Shown piece by piece: positions 53,603-62,912 of a DNA stretch of 62,912 nt; position 1 is the stretch's first letter, and every line of letters begins with the position of its first letter. Under the pieces are notes generated by a model. The model was given only the letters and a program-made list of their open reading frames with translations, was not told the origin of the DNA and did not search any database. The position numbers and the translations under genes were made by a program. The stretch covers positions 1 through 62,912 of the forward strand of contig JANLPR010000194.1 in NCBI GenBank assembly GCA_031367345.1. Direction: 5' to 3'. The DNA comes from JADKIH01 sp031367345. GTDB lineage: Bacteria; Bacteroidota; Bacteroidia; AKYH767-A; 2013-40CM-41-45.

Positions 53603-55936
53603 ATGTCTAAAAAGAAAAAAGATACTACTGAAGTAAGTACTACTTTGGGTGATGTTCGTGAACTCACTCACTCTGTGCATGTGAACGGTATGTATGAAAA
53701 TTGGTTTCTCGATTATGCCTCGTATGTAATTCTTGAACGAGCTGTTCCACATATCAACGATGGATTAAAACCTGTGCAACGCCGTATCCTTCATTCGATG
53801 TGGGAAATGGAAGATGGCCGTTATAATAAGGTTGCGAATGTTATTGGCCACTCTATGAAATATCATCCGCATGGTGATGCTTCTATTGGCGATGCAATGG
53901 TCCAGTTAGGTCAGAAAGATATTCTGATAGATATGCAAGGGAACTGGGGTAATATTTTTACAGGCGATAGTGCTGCTGCTGCTCGATACATCGAAGCGCG
54001 ATTATCGAAATTTGCTCTTGAAGTTGTTTACAATCCTAAGACAACCAACTGGCAACTAAGTTACGATGGTCGTAATCGCGAGCCGGTTACCTTACCTGTG
54101 AAATTTCCTTTGCTACTTGCGCAAGGTGTAGAAGGAATCGCTGTTGGTCTTGCATGCAAAATACTTCCTCACAATTTCAATGAACTCATTGAAGCTTCTA
54201 TCGATATTCTCAGAAATAAAAAAGTAGATCTTGTTCCTGACTTTCCAACCGGCGGTATTGCCGATTTCAGTAAGTATAATGAAGGCTTGCGCGGAGGTAG
54301 AATTAGAGTGCGTGCAAAAATTGAAAAGCTCGATAAAAAAACGCTCGTTATTACCGAGATTCCTTTTGGTACAACTACTACTTCTCTGATTGATACTATT
54401 CTTTCTGCTAACGATAAAGGAAAGATCAAAGTAAAAAAAGTAGAAGATAATACCGCCAGTAAAGTGGAAATTATGATTCACTTACACAGCGATTCGTATG
54501 AAGACATCGACAAAACTGTTGACGCATTATATGCTTTTACCGATTGTGAAGTATCTATTTCTCCGAATGCCTGTGTAATTGTTGAAGATAAGCCACGCTT
54601 CATGGGCGTAAATGAGATCCTGAAATACAACACCGAGAACACGCAAAAATTATTGCGTCAGGAGTTGGAAATAAAAATGGCGGAGCTCGAAGAGGAATGG
54701 CATTTTAGTTCGTTGATAAAAATATTTATTGAAAAAAGAATCTATCGTAACATTGAAGAATGTACTACGTGGGAATCGGTAATCGAAACAATCGACGAAG
54801 GGTTAAAACCTTACAAGAAAAAATTTAAACGTCAGATTACGCGTGATGATATTGTTTCTTTAACGGAAATAAAAATCAAACGTATTTCTAAATATGATGT
54901 AAAAGCTCAGGATGAAAAGATCCGCGACTTAGAAGATGAAATGAAAGTAGTGGCTGCTCATCTTGCCAACATTCGTAACTATACAATTTCATGGTATAAA
55001 GAACTCTTAAAGAAATATGGAAAAGGTAGAGAGCGTAAAACTGAAATTGGTTCGTTCGAACAAGTTGTCGCTTCTGAAGTAATCATCAATAATCAAAAGC
55101 TATATGTAAATCGTGAAGATGGTTTCGCCGGATTCAGTCTTAAGAAAGATGAATTTTTAGCCGATTGTTCAAGCCTCGATGATATGATTGTAATTCGTGG
55201 TGACGGAACGATGATCGTAACGAAAGTAGACGATAAAAAATATGTCGGAAAAGACGTTCGACATATTGCCATTTATCGGAAATCGGATCCTGAATATGTC
55301 TACAATATTATTTATCAAGATGGTCGCGGAGGTAATATTATGGTGAAGCGATTCACGGTAGGTGGTACAACGCGCGATAAAGAATATGTACTTACTAAAG
55401 GATCTGAAGCGTCTAAATTACTTTGGTTGTCTATTTCTAACGATAACGATGCTGAAACCGTTCGTGTAATGCTTCGTCCTAAACCGAAGTTGAGAATCAC
55501 ACAAATAGATGTGAACTTCAATGAACACGAAGTTAAAGGTCGCGGAACTAACGGTAACATTCTTTCTAAACATGCTGTGAGTAAGGTGGTAAAATTGGCG
55601 GATGCAAAGCCTTCTGTTCAAGCAAAACAAATAACAATCGATGCAATTGCTAAAGCAACAGAAGTGAAACCGAAAGTATCGGCTGTAGCACAAAGCAAAA
55701 GTGCACCGATATCAAAATCGAAAACCGCTCAGTCATCAAAATCGAAAGCAGCCGGTAAAGCAGAAGGGAAAAATGTCAAAAAAAAAGCAAATCCACTCAA
55801 CGGGGAAAAAGCGGTAGTAGTAGAGTGGAGCTTCGACGGAAAAAAAGATAAAGTTTCTTCCGAGCGCGACAGAATACTTTCTGAACTAGAGAAAAAAGCT
55901 GACAATAAAAGGTCTCAGACTGAGATGGATTTTTAA
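53603..55936 (+). CDS. parC: DNA topoisomerase IV subunit A
   Basis: The 777-residue protein has the breakage-reunion domain with QRRILHSMWEM, KVANVIGHSMKYHPHGDAS and the catalytic Tyr129 in AAARYIEARL, then the coiled-coil gate and a reduced C-terminal propeller (FAGFSLKKDEFLAD, GRGTNGNILSKH). The last ~120 residues include a low-complexity Lys/Ser/Ala tail (about residues 690-735) rich in SKSKTAQSSKSKAAG-type repeats, probably for non-specific DNA contact. It follows parE by 31 bases and forms the A2B2 enzyme with it. Confidence 0.93.
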   Translation: MSKKKKDTTEVSTTLGDVRELTHSVHVNGMYENWFLDYASYVILERAVPHINDGLKPVQRRILHSMWEMEDGRYNKVANVIGHSMKYHPHGDASIGDAMVQLGQKDILIDMQGNWGNIFTGDSAAAARYIEARLSKFALEVVYNPKTTNWQLSYDGRNREPVTLPVKFPLLLAQGVEGIAVGLACKILPHNFNELIEASIDILRNKKVDLVPDFPTGGIADFSKYNEGLRGGRIRVRAKIEKLDKKTLVITEIPFGTTTTSLIDTILSANDKGKIKVKKVEDNTASKVEIMIHLHSDSYEDIDKTVDALYAFTDCEVSISPNACVIVEDKPRFMGVNEILKYNTENTQKLLRQELEIKMAELEEEWHFSSLIKIFIEKRIYRNIEECTTWESVIETIDEGLKPYKKKFKRQITRDDIVSLTEIKIKRISKYDVKAQDEKIRDLEDEMKVVAAHLANIRNYTISWYKELLKKYGKGRERKTEIGSFEQVVASEVIINNQKLYVNREDGFAGFSLKKDEFLADCSSLDDMIVIRGDGTMIVTKVDDKKYVGKDVRHIAIYRKSDPEYVYNIIYQDGRGGNIMVKRFTVGGTTRDKEYVLTKGSEASKLLWLSISNDNDAETVRVMLRPKPKLRITQIDVNFNEHEVKGRGTNGNILSKHAVSKVVKLADAKPSVQAKQITIDAIAKATEVKPKVSAVAQSKSAPISKSKTAQSSKSKAAGKAEGKNVKKKANPLNGEKAVVVEWSFDGKKDKVSSERDRILSELEKKADNKRSQTEMDF

Positions 55937-55955
55937 TTCTGCTCAATAATTACAT

Positions 55956-55983
55956 AAAAGGCGACTCCTAAAGTCGCCTTTTT
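55956..55983 (+). terminator. Rho-independent terminator after parE-parC
   Basis: GGCGACT (55960-55966) and AGTCGCC (55972-55978) form a perfect 7-bp stem with a 5-base loop, preceded by AAAA and followed by TTTTT, 20 bases after the parC stop. Confidence 0.88.
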
Positions 55984-56178
55984 CATTGGTTCGTAATGCG
56001 AATGGTAAGCAGATTCCATTCTCATTGGTAAGTTCTTCACGTCTAAATTTGGTTGATTTTTTTTTCAGTTAAAGAACTTTAAATCTTTGAAATTGCATAC
56101 TTTTTCTTGTAAATCTTCGTTCATTATGTATTCCTTCAATCATAAAATAATCACTTTAAATACATTACTTTTACTGTA

Positions 56179-57438
56179 ATGAAAAGAATTCCCATAATCA
56201 TACTATTTATTCTCTCGGCATTCCAATTGCAAGCCTCATTTTTATTGATCCCGATGGATGATTCTCAGACGAACCATCTGAAAGCGTATGGGATTGCCTA
56301 TTATGCCTTACAAAATAATTTAGATGTGCAATGGCTTCTTAATTACCGAGGTGGTTCGTTTCTTTTTTCGAACTCTACCGCTATTCAAAAAGAATGCAAT
56401 ATTCGTGGTGTTAGTAGTCAGATCCTCGCCGATGGTCAAGCTCAAAATATCCTTACCGAAATCGCTAATCCGGAAGTGAATATGGATGTTGTTAAATTGG
56501 AAAAAGCACCTAAGATTGCCGTCTATTCTCCCAAAAATAAATTGCCTTGGGATGATGCTGTGACAATGGTTCTTACTTATGCTGAAATTCCATACGATCT
56601 CGTTTACGATGAAGATGTAATTCAAGGTAAGTTGCCTCTCTATGATTGGTTGCACTTGCATCACGAAGATTTTACTGGGCAGTACGGCCGATTCTATGCT
56701 GCTTTTAGAAGTGCACCGTGGTATCAGGAAGATGTTCGCTTTCAAGAGGCCACTGCTGCTAAACTCGGCTTCGCAAAAGTATCGCAACTGAAATTAGCTG
56801 TGGCTCAAAAAATACGCGACTTTACATCCGGTGGTGGATTTTTATTCGCTATGTGTAGTGCAACTGACAGCTATGATATTGCTCTTGCTGCTGAAGGTGT
56901 CGACATCTGCGAAAAAATGTTTGATGGTGATGGAGCTGATCCAAATATGAATTCGAAAATAGATTTCAATAAATGTTTTGCTTTTCGTAATTTTAAATTA
57001 AGTACCGATCCGTATGAGTATGAATTTAGCGAGATCGACAATCAGCCACTTTATAGACATTTACCTCGTACGGAAGATTTCTTTACGCTCTTCGAATTTT
57101 CTGCTAAGTGGGATCCGATTCCTACAATGCTTTGTCAAAATCATGAGCAAGTAATTAAAGGATTTATGGGACAAACAACGGCTTTCAGAAAAAAATTCAT
57201 TAAACCGGATGTGTTGATAATGGGTGAGACAAAAGTAGAGAATGAGGCGCGTTACATTCATGGTGAATATGGAAAAGGTACTTGGACTTTTTATGGTGGT
57301 CACGATCCTGAAGACTATCAACATCAAGTAGGTGATCCACAGACCGACCTAGCACTTCATCCTAATTCTCCCGGCTATCGACTTATTCTAAATAATATTC
57401 TTTTTCCGGCTGCAAAAAAGAAGAAACAAAAAACGTAA
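56179..57438 (+). CDS. Secreted protein annotated in relatives as 'asparagine synthetase B'; function unknown
   Basis: The 419-residue protein has a signal peptide (cleavage near LQAS at 20) and is related to a conserved Bacteroidota family often named asparagine synthetase B. Features include LLIPMDDSQTNHLKAYG, WLLNYRGGSFLF, KAPKIAVYSPKNKLPWDDAV, WLHLHHEDFTGQYG and GTWTFYGGHDPEDY. It lacks the N-terminal Cys2 of true AsnB glutaminase and any ATP-pyrophosphatase motif, and it is exported, so the name is misleading. Part of the fold, with GGGFLFAMCSATDSYD, may be class I amidotransferase-like. It is convergent with the porin gene, nine bases apart. Confidence 0.72.
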   Translation: MKRIPIIILFILSAFQLQASFLLIPMDDSQTNHLKAYGIAYYALQNNLDVQWLLNYRGGSFLFSNSTAIQKECNIRGVSSQILADGQAQNILTEIANPEVNMDVVKLEKAPKIAVYSPKNKLPWDDAVTMVLTYAEIPYDLVYDEDVIQGKLPLYDWLHLHHEDFTGQYGRFYAAFRSAPWYQEDVRFQEATAAKLGFAKVSQLKLAVAQKIRDFTSGGGFLFAMCSATDSYDIALAAEGVDICEKMFDGDGADPNMNSKIDFNKCFAFRNFKLSTDPYEYEFSEIDNQPLYRHLPRTEDFFTLFEFSAKWDPIPTMLCQNHEQVIKGFMGQTTAFRKKFIKPDVLIMGETKVENEARYIHGEYGKGTWTFYGGHDPEDYQHQVGDPQTDLALHPNSPGYRLILNNILFPAAKKKKQKT

Positions 57439-57447
57439 AACAAAATT

Positions 57448-59328
57448 TTACTGATCAAAAAATCGCCAGGAAACGCCAAAACGAAATACTTGTCCGGGCA
57501 TAGCATAATGTGGTGTAAGAAAATAACTTTTCTTCCCAATGTTATCAGCTACATTTTCCATTTTTAAAAATATTCTTGCCGATTTAATTTTAGCTCGTAT
57601 AAAAAGATCGAAACGTAAGTACCCTTGTGTCTTCATTTCATTTTGCAAATAAAACAAACTGCTGGCAGGCATAAACGCATCGGAATAATATGCTTGATTA
57701 AATGCTGCATTTACTCCTATGTCAGTCAAAAGTTTATGGCCAAATAATTTCTTACTCATAAATAACGAATGTGAAGAAAAGAATGGTGTTAAATGTATTT
57801 CAGTCTTATTGCTACATTCTTGAAATGTTAACTTGTTCATAAAACACAAACTCTTCCAGGTGAAATTCTTTTCTAGGTTTAACTCCTTTATTGTAATTGA
57901 CGAATTTAATTGTGTTGGTAAGGCAAATTCATTTATGAATAAAGCACGATCAATTCTTTTTACAACGGCAAACACACTAAATTTATAGCGAGCGAGTGAA
58001 TATTCTAACCCAACTAAACTTTTATTTATTTTCGTAAAAGAATTCTCCCAGAAAAAATTATTCGAACGATTGAATGTTAAATATTGGTCAGCTGAATTTT
58101 TACTATTTTCATAGTTAAGTCCAAAGGAACCGAATATATATTCTCTACTTCTAAGTTGAAAATTACCACCATAATTCCCTTGATCTTTACCATCGAGAAC
58201 ATATTTAGCTTCAATTATTGCGCTTACCTCGGAAGTGTCGTATTTGGAAATTATTTTCCCATCGAGTAAAAAATTATGCCAGCTAAATTTTTCCAGCTGT
58301 TCATATTTAGTTGATTGGTATTCTCCTGAAACAGAAACCGACCAATTTCTGAAAAGTGCAGAATTTCGTTGCTTATCGGCCGGAACGATTAAAGCTACCT
58401 GATTTCTAATTTCATCGCTATGAAGTGAATCGTATGTTGAAGAGGAATAAAAGAAATTGGAATAAAAACTTGAATCGGACGATGGATCTACATAAGCCAT
58501 TGATGTACGGTTGAAGGAAATTTCGTGGTGAATTCTTAAGGTTGGCGCTGACTTCGTTTTTATGGAAGTGTCGATTGGTGAGCGTCCAATATCATAATAT
58601 TGACTAAAGTGAAAATCTCTGTTTCTAACATTTTGTTTAGCATCAGAAATTTTCCATGCCAAACTTCTTATACCAACATTGTCAACTTTTCCATAAAGAA
58701 AAAGTGAATCACTTTTCAATCCGCCATTCATTTGATTTTCTATCGAATTCCATATTCCGTTTGCAAATAGATGATATCGATTGTTAGAGGAGTGATAGGA
58801 TGTGAAAAAGACAAATTCGCCCTTGTATGTATCGCTAAAAATCATAAAATCTTTTACACTGAACCGACTGAATTTAATTCCGGCATTCCAACCTTTTACA
58901 ATGTTTTGTGAATGAAAAATGTCTATAACCTGCTCACTAAAAGTTCCATTGTGATATTGAATGTCGGTGTATTTTTTATTTGCATTGAAATATCTTATAC
59001 TATCGTTCTTAGTAAAGTAAAGATCATAACTCCGAATTCCATTGTGTGTGGTAATGTTAGTGTAATCAGTAAAACGTAAACTCTGGGCTGCACTTCCTGG
59101 TACTCCTAAATAATTGTATTGATTATCTATTGCAACATTCACCTGATCTGTAGTGTATAGCGATGAATCCGGCTTAATGTAAATCGGATTTCCGTCTCTA
59201 AAATCTGATTCAAGAATGTATTTTACGGAAGTAGGCACGGTCACTTTGATGCTATCATTTGCAGCTCCGCGCACGAATGATAGACAAACCAAAAAATAGA
59301 AGAAAATACTAAGAATTCCCTGCTTCAT
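57448..59328 (-). CDS. Putative outer-membrane porin (Porin_10 type)
   Basis: The 626-residue protein has a signal peptide (cleavage after RGAA near 22) and a long beta-strand-rich body with alternating hydrophobic residues and many Tyr/Phe, ending in a strand closed by an aromatic residue (RFGVSWRFFDQ). GVPGSAAQSLRFTDYTNIT and SFSQYYDIGRSP-like segments are typical of the putative porins of this phylum. It should form a beta-barrel in the outer membrane; the solute is unknown. It is a single gene on the minus strand. Confidence 0.78.
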   Translation of the reverse strand: MKQGILSIFFYFLVCLSFVRGAANDSIKVTVPTSVKYILESDFRDGNPIYIKPDSSLYTTDQVNVAIDNQYNYLGVPGSAAQSLRFTDYTNITTHNGIRSYDLYFTKNDSIRYFNANKKYTDIQYHNGTFSEQVIDIFHSQNIVKGWNAGIKFSRFSVKDFMIFSDTYKGEFVFFTSYHSSNNRYHLFANGIWNSIENQMNGGLKSDSLFLYGKVDNVGIRSLAWKISDAKQNVRNRDFHFSQYYDIGRSPIDTSIKTKSAPTLRIHHEISFNRTSMAYVDPSSDSSFYSNFFYSSSTYDSLHSDEIRNQVALIVPADKQRNSALFRNWSVSVSGEYQSTKYEQLEKFSWHNFLLDGKIISKYDTSEVSAIIEAKYVLDGKDQGNYGGNFQLRSREYIFGSFGLNYENSKNSADQYLTFNRSNNFFWENSFTKINKSLVGLEYSLARYKFSVFAVVKRIDRALFINEFALPTQLNSSITIKELNLEKNFTWKSLCFMNKLTFQECSNKTEIHLTPFFSSHSLFMSKKLFGHKLLTDIGVNAAFNQAYYSDAFMPASSLFYLQNEMKTQGYLRFDLFIRAKIKSARIFLKMENVADNIGKKSYFLTPHYAMPGQVFRFGVSWRFFDQ

Positions 59329-59538
59329 ACATGATAAATGCAGCTACGAATGTAGTTATTTACTTTGACAACTAGCACCACGTCAATAGATGGCGTTATA
59401 CTTTTCCTGTGGTTCAATTACTTAACTTCTTCATGTGGAATCAGATTATTTATACCATCAACTCTAACTATTAGGCGATTTTTTTTTACTTTTAAAAGCA
59501 ATTCAATCTACTAGTCGACCCATTGTTTTACATCACTT

Positions 59539-62361
59539 ATGAAAACTTTTTTACAAGATCTGGCACTCGAAGTTACTAATCGCTTTGGTCAAAATCTGGA
59601 GTCTATTTGTATTGTTTTTCCTACTCGTCGTGCCGGATTATTCTTTCAAAAAGAATTAGCTGCACTCTCTTCAAAACCTTTTTGGGCTCCTAAAACAATT
59701 TCAATACAAGATTTTCTGCTCCAATTATGTGATAGGAATATTCCGGATCAAATCACTCTTCTCTTTGAATTGTATGAGGTATATAAAATTTATTTTCCGG
59801 ATGAAGATTTTGACAAATTTTATCCTTGGGGTGAACTCCTACTCAAAGATTTCGATGATCTTGATAAATACATGGCTCCGGCAGTTAAAGTATTTGCTAC
59901 AGTAAATGATTTACATCAGATCGATTCGGAATTCGGCTTGGCCGATGAAGAATTAGAGCGATTAAAATTATTCTGGAAGAATTTCTTCGACCAAGATCTC
60001 TCTCGACTAAAAACAGAATTTGTCAACACGTGGAAAAATTTAAATGCCATTTATTCTGAATTTAAAAAACGCTTGACCGATAAAGGAATGGCGTATGAAG
60101 GCATGGCATATCGTACATTAGCTGAAAGTAGTTCTGTTAGTCAATTGGATTCTCTTACTGATATCTCACATACTATCTTTGCTGGTTTCTATGCTTTATC
60201 GCCTGCCGAACAAAAGGTGATGCAAAATTTAATTGACCAAAATAAAGCTTCTATATATTGGGATACAGATCGATATTATGTCGACGATCACGGTCAGGAA
60301 GCGGGAAAGTTTATTCGTGAAAATTCATTGGTAAAGGATCCCTTTTTATGGAAGGGAAATTATTTTAATGACATTCCAAAAAATATTGAGTTTGTTGGCA
60401 TTCCATTAATGGTTGGGCAAGCGCGATATGCCGGACAACTTCTTGCCGACATAATTAAAACACCTGATTTTATTCCGGAGAAAACGGCTGTAGTCCTTCC
60501 TGACGAAAAACTTTTATTTCCGGTTTTATATTCTATTCCCGAAGAAGTGGAACAGGTGAATGTAACAATGGGATATCCTTTGCGTCAAACACCTTTGTAT
60601 AATTTATTTGATGAATTAATTGTGTTGCAAAAAAATTCAAAAATAAATAGTAAAGGTTTTTCAACTTTTTATTTTCGTGATGTCAAAAAAATTATCGACC
60701 ATACTTACATCCGATTAGTAGGAGGGAAGCTGATAGAAAAATTTATCCACTCACTGAATGAAAATTATATTCGAATTTCTGTTGAACGAATTTATAAAGA
60801 AAATGACAATGAACTTTTTCTCACATTATTTACTTTGCCAAGGAATGTAGAAGAAGTATTTAGTTGGATTAAGAAAATTTTGAGAATGATCTTGGATGCT
60901 ATGAGCGCTCAGGATTTTAAGTTTCATCGACTCGAAACAGAATTTATTTATACATTTTATACTCAGGTAAAGCGTTTAGAGGATTTATTGGCCGATAAAA
61001 AAGACCAATTGAGTATAACTACTTTTTGGAAAATATTTAAAGAAGTAATTCAATCGGTTAGAATACCATTTACCGGTGAGCCATTAAAAGGGCTTCAGAT
61101 AATGGGTTATCTTGAAACCAGAGTACTTGACTTTGAGAATGTAATTCTGCTTTCAGTGAATGAAGATGTTCTTCCTGCTGCCGGCAATTCACCTTCGTTT
61201 ATTCCGTTTAATATTAGAAAAGCATTCGGTCTTCCTACTTATCAAGAGCAACATGCCGTTTCTGCGTTTCACTTTTACCGACTCATGCAACGAGCTAAAA
61301 ATATTTATTTGCTCTACAATACCGAACCAAAAGCTATGACAGCCGGCGAACGATCGCGCTTCCTTTTGCAAATCGAGTACGAGTTAAAAACAAAATTCCC
61401 TCAAACTATTTCAATTACAAAAAAAGTAATTAGTACACCAATTATTAAAGAAAAGGTTCTTCCTATTGTAATTGAAAAAACTGCTAAGGTGCTGGAAGAA
61501 CTTTCGAACTTTCATGCCAAAGTAAATGAAGAGCCCAAACGTAAATTATCTGCATCCGGTCTTCAATCATATATAGCATGTCCGCTCCGTTTTTATTTTC
61601 AGTACGTCGCAGGATTGAAAGAAACAGAAGAGCAGGATGATAATATGGACGCTGCTGCTTTTGGAAATGTTTTTCATGCCGCCATGCACGATATATATGA
61701 CAATTTACCTGGAATAGATTCTGCAACTTTTCTTGAGCTTAAAAAGAAAGTGAATGATGTAGTAGATGGGGCAATTCATAAAGAATTTATTTCAATAGAT
61801 CAATTGGAAGGAAAAAATATATTGTTGCGAAATGTAATGCGTGAATTAGTTCATCGTGTTTTAATTATAGATGAAGTGTATTTGCCCTTTCAGATTTTGC
61901 AACTTGAAAAAGACGTTACTCGAAATTTTAGTTATGATCAATATTGGAATGTAAAACTTTACGGAATTATAGATCGCGTTGATGAAAAAGAAGGTGTTTT
62001 GAGAATTGTCGACTATAAAACGGGAAAAGTGGAAAAAAAGAAGCCTGTCGCAATTGAAGATTATTTTTTGAAGGTTGAATACAAGGAACAATTTCAAGCA
62101 ATGTATTATGCTTACTTAACGTCCAAAATGATTCCCGGAAGAGAAATCAGTTCCGGACTTTTGGCACTCAAAACTATGAAAGACGGTATTTGGATGTTGA
62201 ATAACGGAGAACCATTTACGAAAGAACAATTTACTGAATTTGAAATTCAACTAAGCCTATTATTAAAAAATATTTTTTCAGAAACAGTACCTTTTACCCA
62301 AACAACTGATGAATCACGCTGCGTCTACTGCTCATTCAAGGAGATGTGTCATAGGGAATGA
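59539..62361 (+). CDS. AddB-like helicase-nuclease subunit with PD-(D/E)XK domain and Fe-S cluster site
   Basis: The 940-residue protein has an inactive UvrD-like helicase part (residues 1-640; IVFPTRRAGLFFQKEL at the start, VIQSVRIPFTGEPLKGLQIMG, LLSVNEDVLPA near 537) and a C-terminal PD-(D/E)XK nuclease with YGIIDRVDEKEGVLRIVDYKTGK. Four cysteines frame the nuclease: CPLRFYFQYV near 681, then RCVYCSFKEMCHRE at the end, the AddB-type [4Fe-4S] arrangement. AddAB processes double-strand breaks for recombination. The addA gene is not adjacent: the next gene downstream is pbpC, on the other strand. Confidence 0.88.
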   Translation: MKTFLQDLALEVTNRFGQNLESICIVFPTRRAGLFFQKELAALSSKPFWAPKTISIQDFLLQLCDRNIPDQITLLFELYEVYKIYFPDEDFDKFYPWGELLLKDFDDLDKYMAPAVKVFATVNDLHQIDSEFGLADEELERLKLFWKNFFDQDLSRLKTEFVNTWKNLNAIYSEFKKRLTDKGMAYEGMAYRTLAESSSVSQLDSLTDISHTIFAGFYALSPAEQKVMQNLIDQNKASIYWDTDRYYVDDHGQEAGKFIRENSLVKDPFLWKGNYFNDIPKNIEFVGIPLMVGQARYAGQLLADIIKTPDFIPEKTAVVLPDEKLLFPVLYSIPEEVEQVNVTMGYPLRQTPLYNLFDELIVLQKNSKINSKGFSTFYFRDVKKIIDHTYIRLVGGKLIEKFIHSLNENYIRISVERIYKENDNELFLTLFTLPRNVEEVFSWIKKILRMILDAMSAQDFKFHRLETEFIYTFYTQVKRLEDLLADKKDQLSITTFWKIFKEVIQSVRIPFTGEPLKGLQIMGYLETRVLDFENVILLSVNEDVLPAAGNSPSFIPFNIRKAFGLPTYQEQHAVSAFHFYRLMQRAKNIYLLYNTEPKAMTAGERSRFLLQIEYELKTKFPQTISITKKVISTPIIKEKVLPIVIEKTAKVLEELSNFHAKVNEEPKRKLSASGLQSYIACPLRFYFQYVAGLKETEEQDDNMDAAAFGNVFHAAMHDIYDNLPGIDSATFLELKKKVNDVVDGAIHKEFISIDQLEGKNILLRNVMRELVHRVLIIDEVYLPFQILQLEKDVTRNFSYDQYWNVKLYGIIDRVDEKEGVLRIVDYKTGKVEKKKPVAIEDYFLKVEYKEQFQAMYYAYLTSKMIPGREISSGLLALKTMKDGIWMLNNGEPFTKEQFTEFEIQLSLLLKNIFSETVPFTQTTDESRCVYCSFKEMCHRE

Positions 62362-62517
62362 GTTTGTTGATGAACAGTAGGAGGCAAGAAGTAAGAAAAA
62401 TATTGGTCAGAGATTCTTTTTTTAGCACTTAGCACCGCTCATACTTCTCAATTAAAAAATGACGAACGCAAAATGTTTTATGCACTGTCAATTAATATAT
62501 AAACTCACTAATTAGAT

Positions 62518-62912
62518 CTAAAAATCTTTTACCGAAATTTCAATATCACTATTCCTTCCTTTGTCGTCACTACACGAAATCTTTATTTTTCCTTTTTCCG
62601 GAATGAAAAATAAATCTTGGCCGGCAGATACAGTTTTATAATAACGATCGTTTATATACCAAAATACTTGATTCACATCGTTTGAAACTGAGGCTGACAA
62701 TAGAAGCTGTGGTGGATTCTTATCATTCCGTTCTACTGTATAATCTTTCTTATTGAGCAATGATGTAATATGTGGAGGGTGTCCTTCAAATAATCTGTTA
62801 CATTTAGGATTGTGAAGTGGAATTTTTCTATAAGAGATCTTTTCTGTTTCGTAATAAGTTAGAATGTCGGGTTCTAAGTTTGGGTATTCTACCGAAACAT
62901 ATCCATTCTGTG
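62518..62912 (-). CDS. pbpC: Penicillin-binding protein 1C, C-terminal part (5' end outside window)
   Basis: The minus-strand frame is open to the edge of the window, giving the last 131 residues. They include a BiPBP_C-type domain: HPPHI, a Pro/Leu-rich turn (PPQLLLSASVSNDVNQVFWYIND), and GKIKISCSDDKGRNSDIEI at the end, the small beta domain closing PBP1C. The preceding KIPLHNPKCN segment is also usual there. The glycosyltransferase and transpeptidase domains lie beyond the window. The gene converges with the AddB-like gene. Confidence 0.72.
   Translation of the reverse strand, partial: QNGYVSVEYPNLEPDILTYYETEKISYRKIPLHNPKCNRLFEGHPPHITSLLNKKDYTVERNDKNPPQLLLSASVSNDVNQVFWYINDRYYKTVSAGQDLFFIPEKGKIKISCSDDKGRNSDIEISVKDF

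Overview
The window is chromosomal DNA of a low-GC, Gram-negative member of the Bacteroidota. The evidence is four proteins with type IX secretion (T9SS) C-terminal sorting domains, a TonB-dependent receptor with an N-terminal carboxypeptidase-regulatory-like domain, DUF3127, a Porin_10-type porin, and the order zapB-like - zapA - 6S RNA - rny. About 53 protein genes and one structural RNA can be supported. No rRNA, tRNA, CRISPR array, IS element or phage gene was seen.

Layout. 1-3571: end of a cell-wall amidase gene, an MCE/MlaD lipid-transport protein and two Fe-S reductase genes, all on the + strand. 3737-7069: a membrane glycosyltransferase-like gene and a methyltransferase gene, AT-rich and set among dispersed inverted repeats. 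7070-12895: membrane hydrolase, SlyD-like isomerase, DUF3127, a secreted beta-propeller, a GlcD-type flavoprotein and an SDR. 12931-16504: minus-strand TonB receptor operon. 16629-20058: AlkB-like hydroxylase, a lipoprotein and a T9SS subtilase. 20086-26227: pterin dehydratase and thioredoxin reductase, then a two-gene operon of a five-heme cytochrome and an FG-GAP/ASPIC protein, both with T9SS tails. 26381-31506: a broken DinB gene, a cupredoxin, OsmC and a large Asp-box repeat T9SS protein, bounded by repeat-rich intergenic DNA. 32057-34788: mnmH-selD (selenouridine tRNA modification) and a LolD-like ATPase. 35073-37825: zapB-like, zapA, 6S RNA and rny. 37844-49218: a surface polysaccharide cluster (flippase, two O-antigen ligase/polymerase-like proteins, three glycosyltransferases, UDP-GlcNAc 2-epimerase, aminotransferase, PglC-like initiating transferase). 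49315-62912: a stand-alone Cas6-like gene, a Kazal-domain secreted protein, AcpH, YggU, topoisomerase IV (parE-parC), an 'asparagine synthetase B'-like protein, a porin, an AddB-like nuclease and the end of pbpC.

Most interesting points: (1) a Cas6-like RNA endonuclease candidate with an intact glycine-rich loop but no array or other cas gene nearby; (2) a 6S RNA next to zapA, followed by a 192-nt stretch with no G at all that runs up to the start codon of RNase Y; (3) families of small inverted and direct repeats shared between distant intergenic islands, two of them bracketing the methyltransferase gene; (4) an SSB-like acidic tail on DUF3127; (5) a multiheme cytochrome carrying a T9SS sorting domain. 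All functional calls come from reading motifs and gene order; no database search was run.
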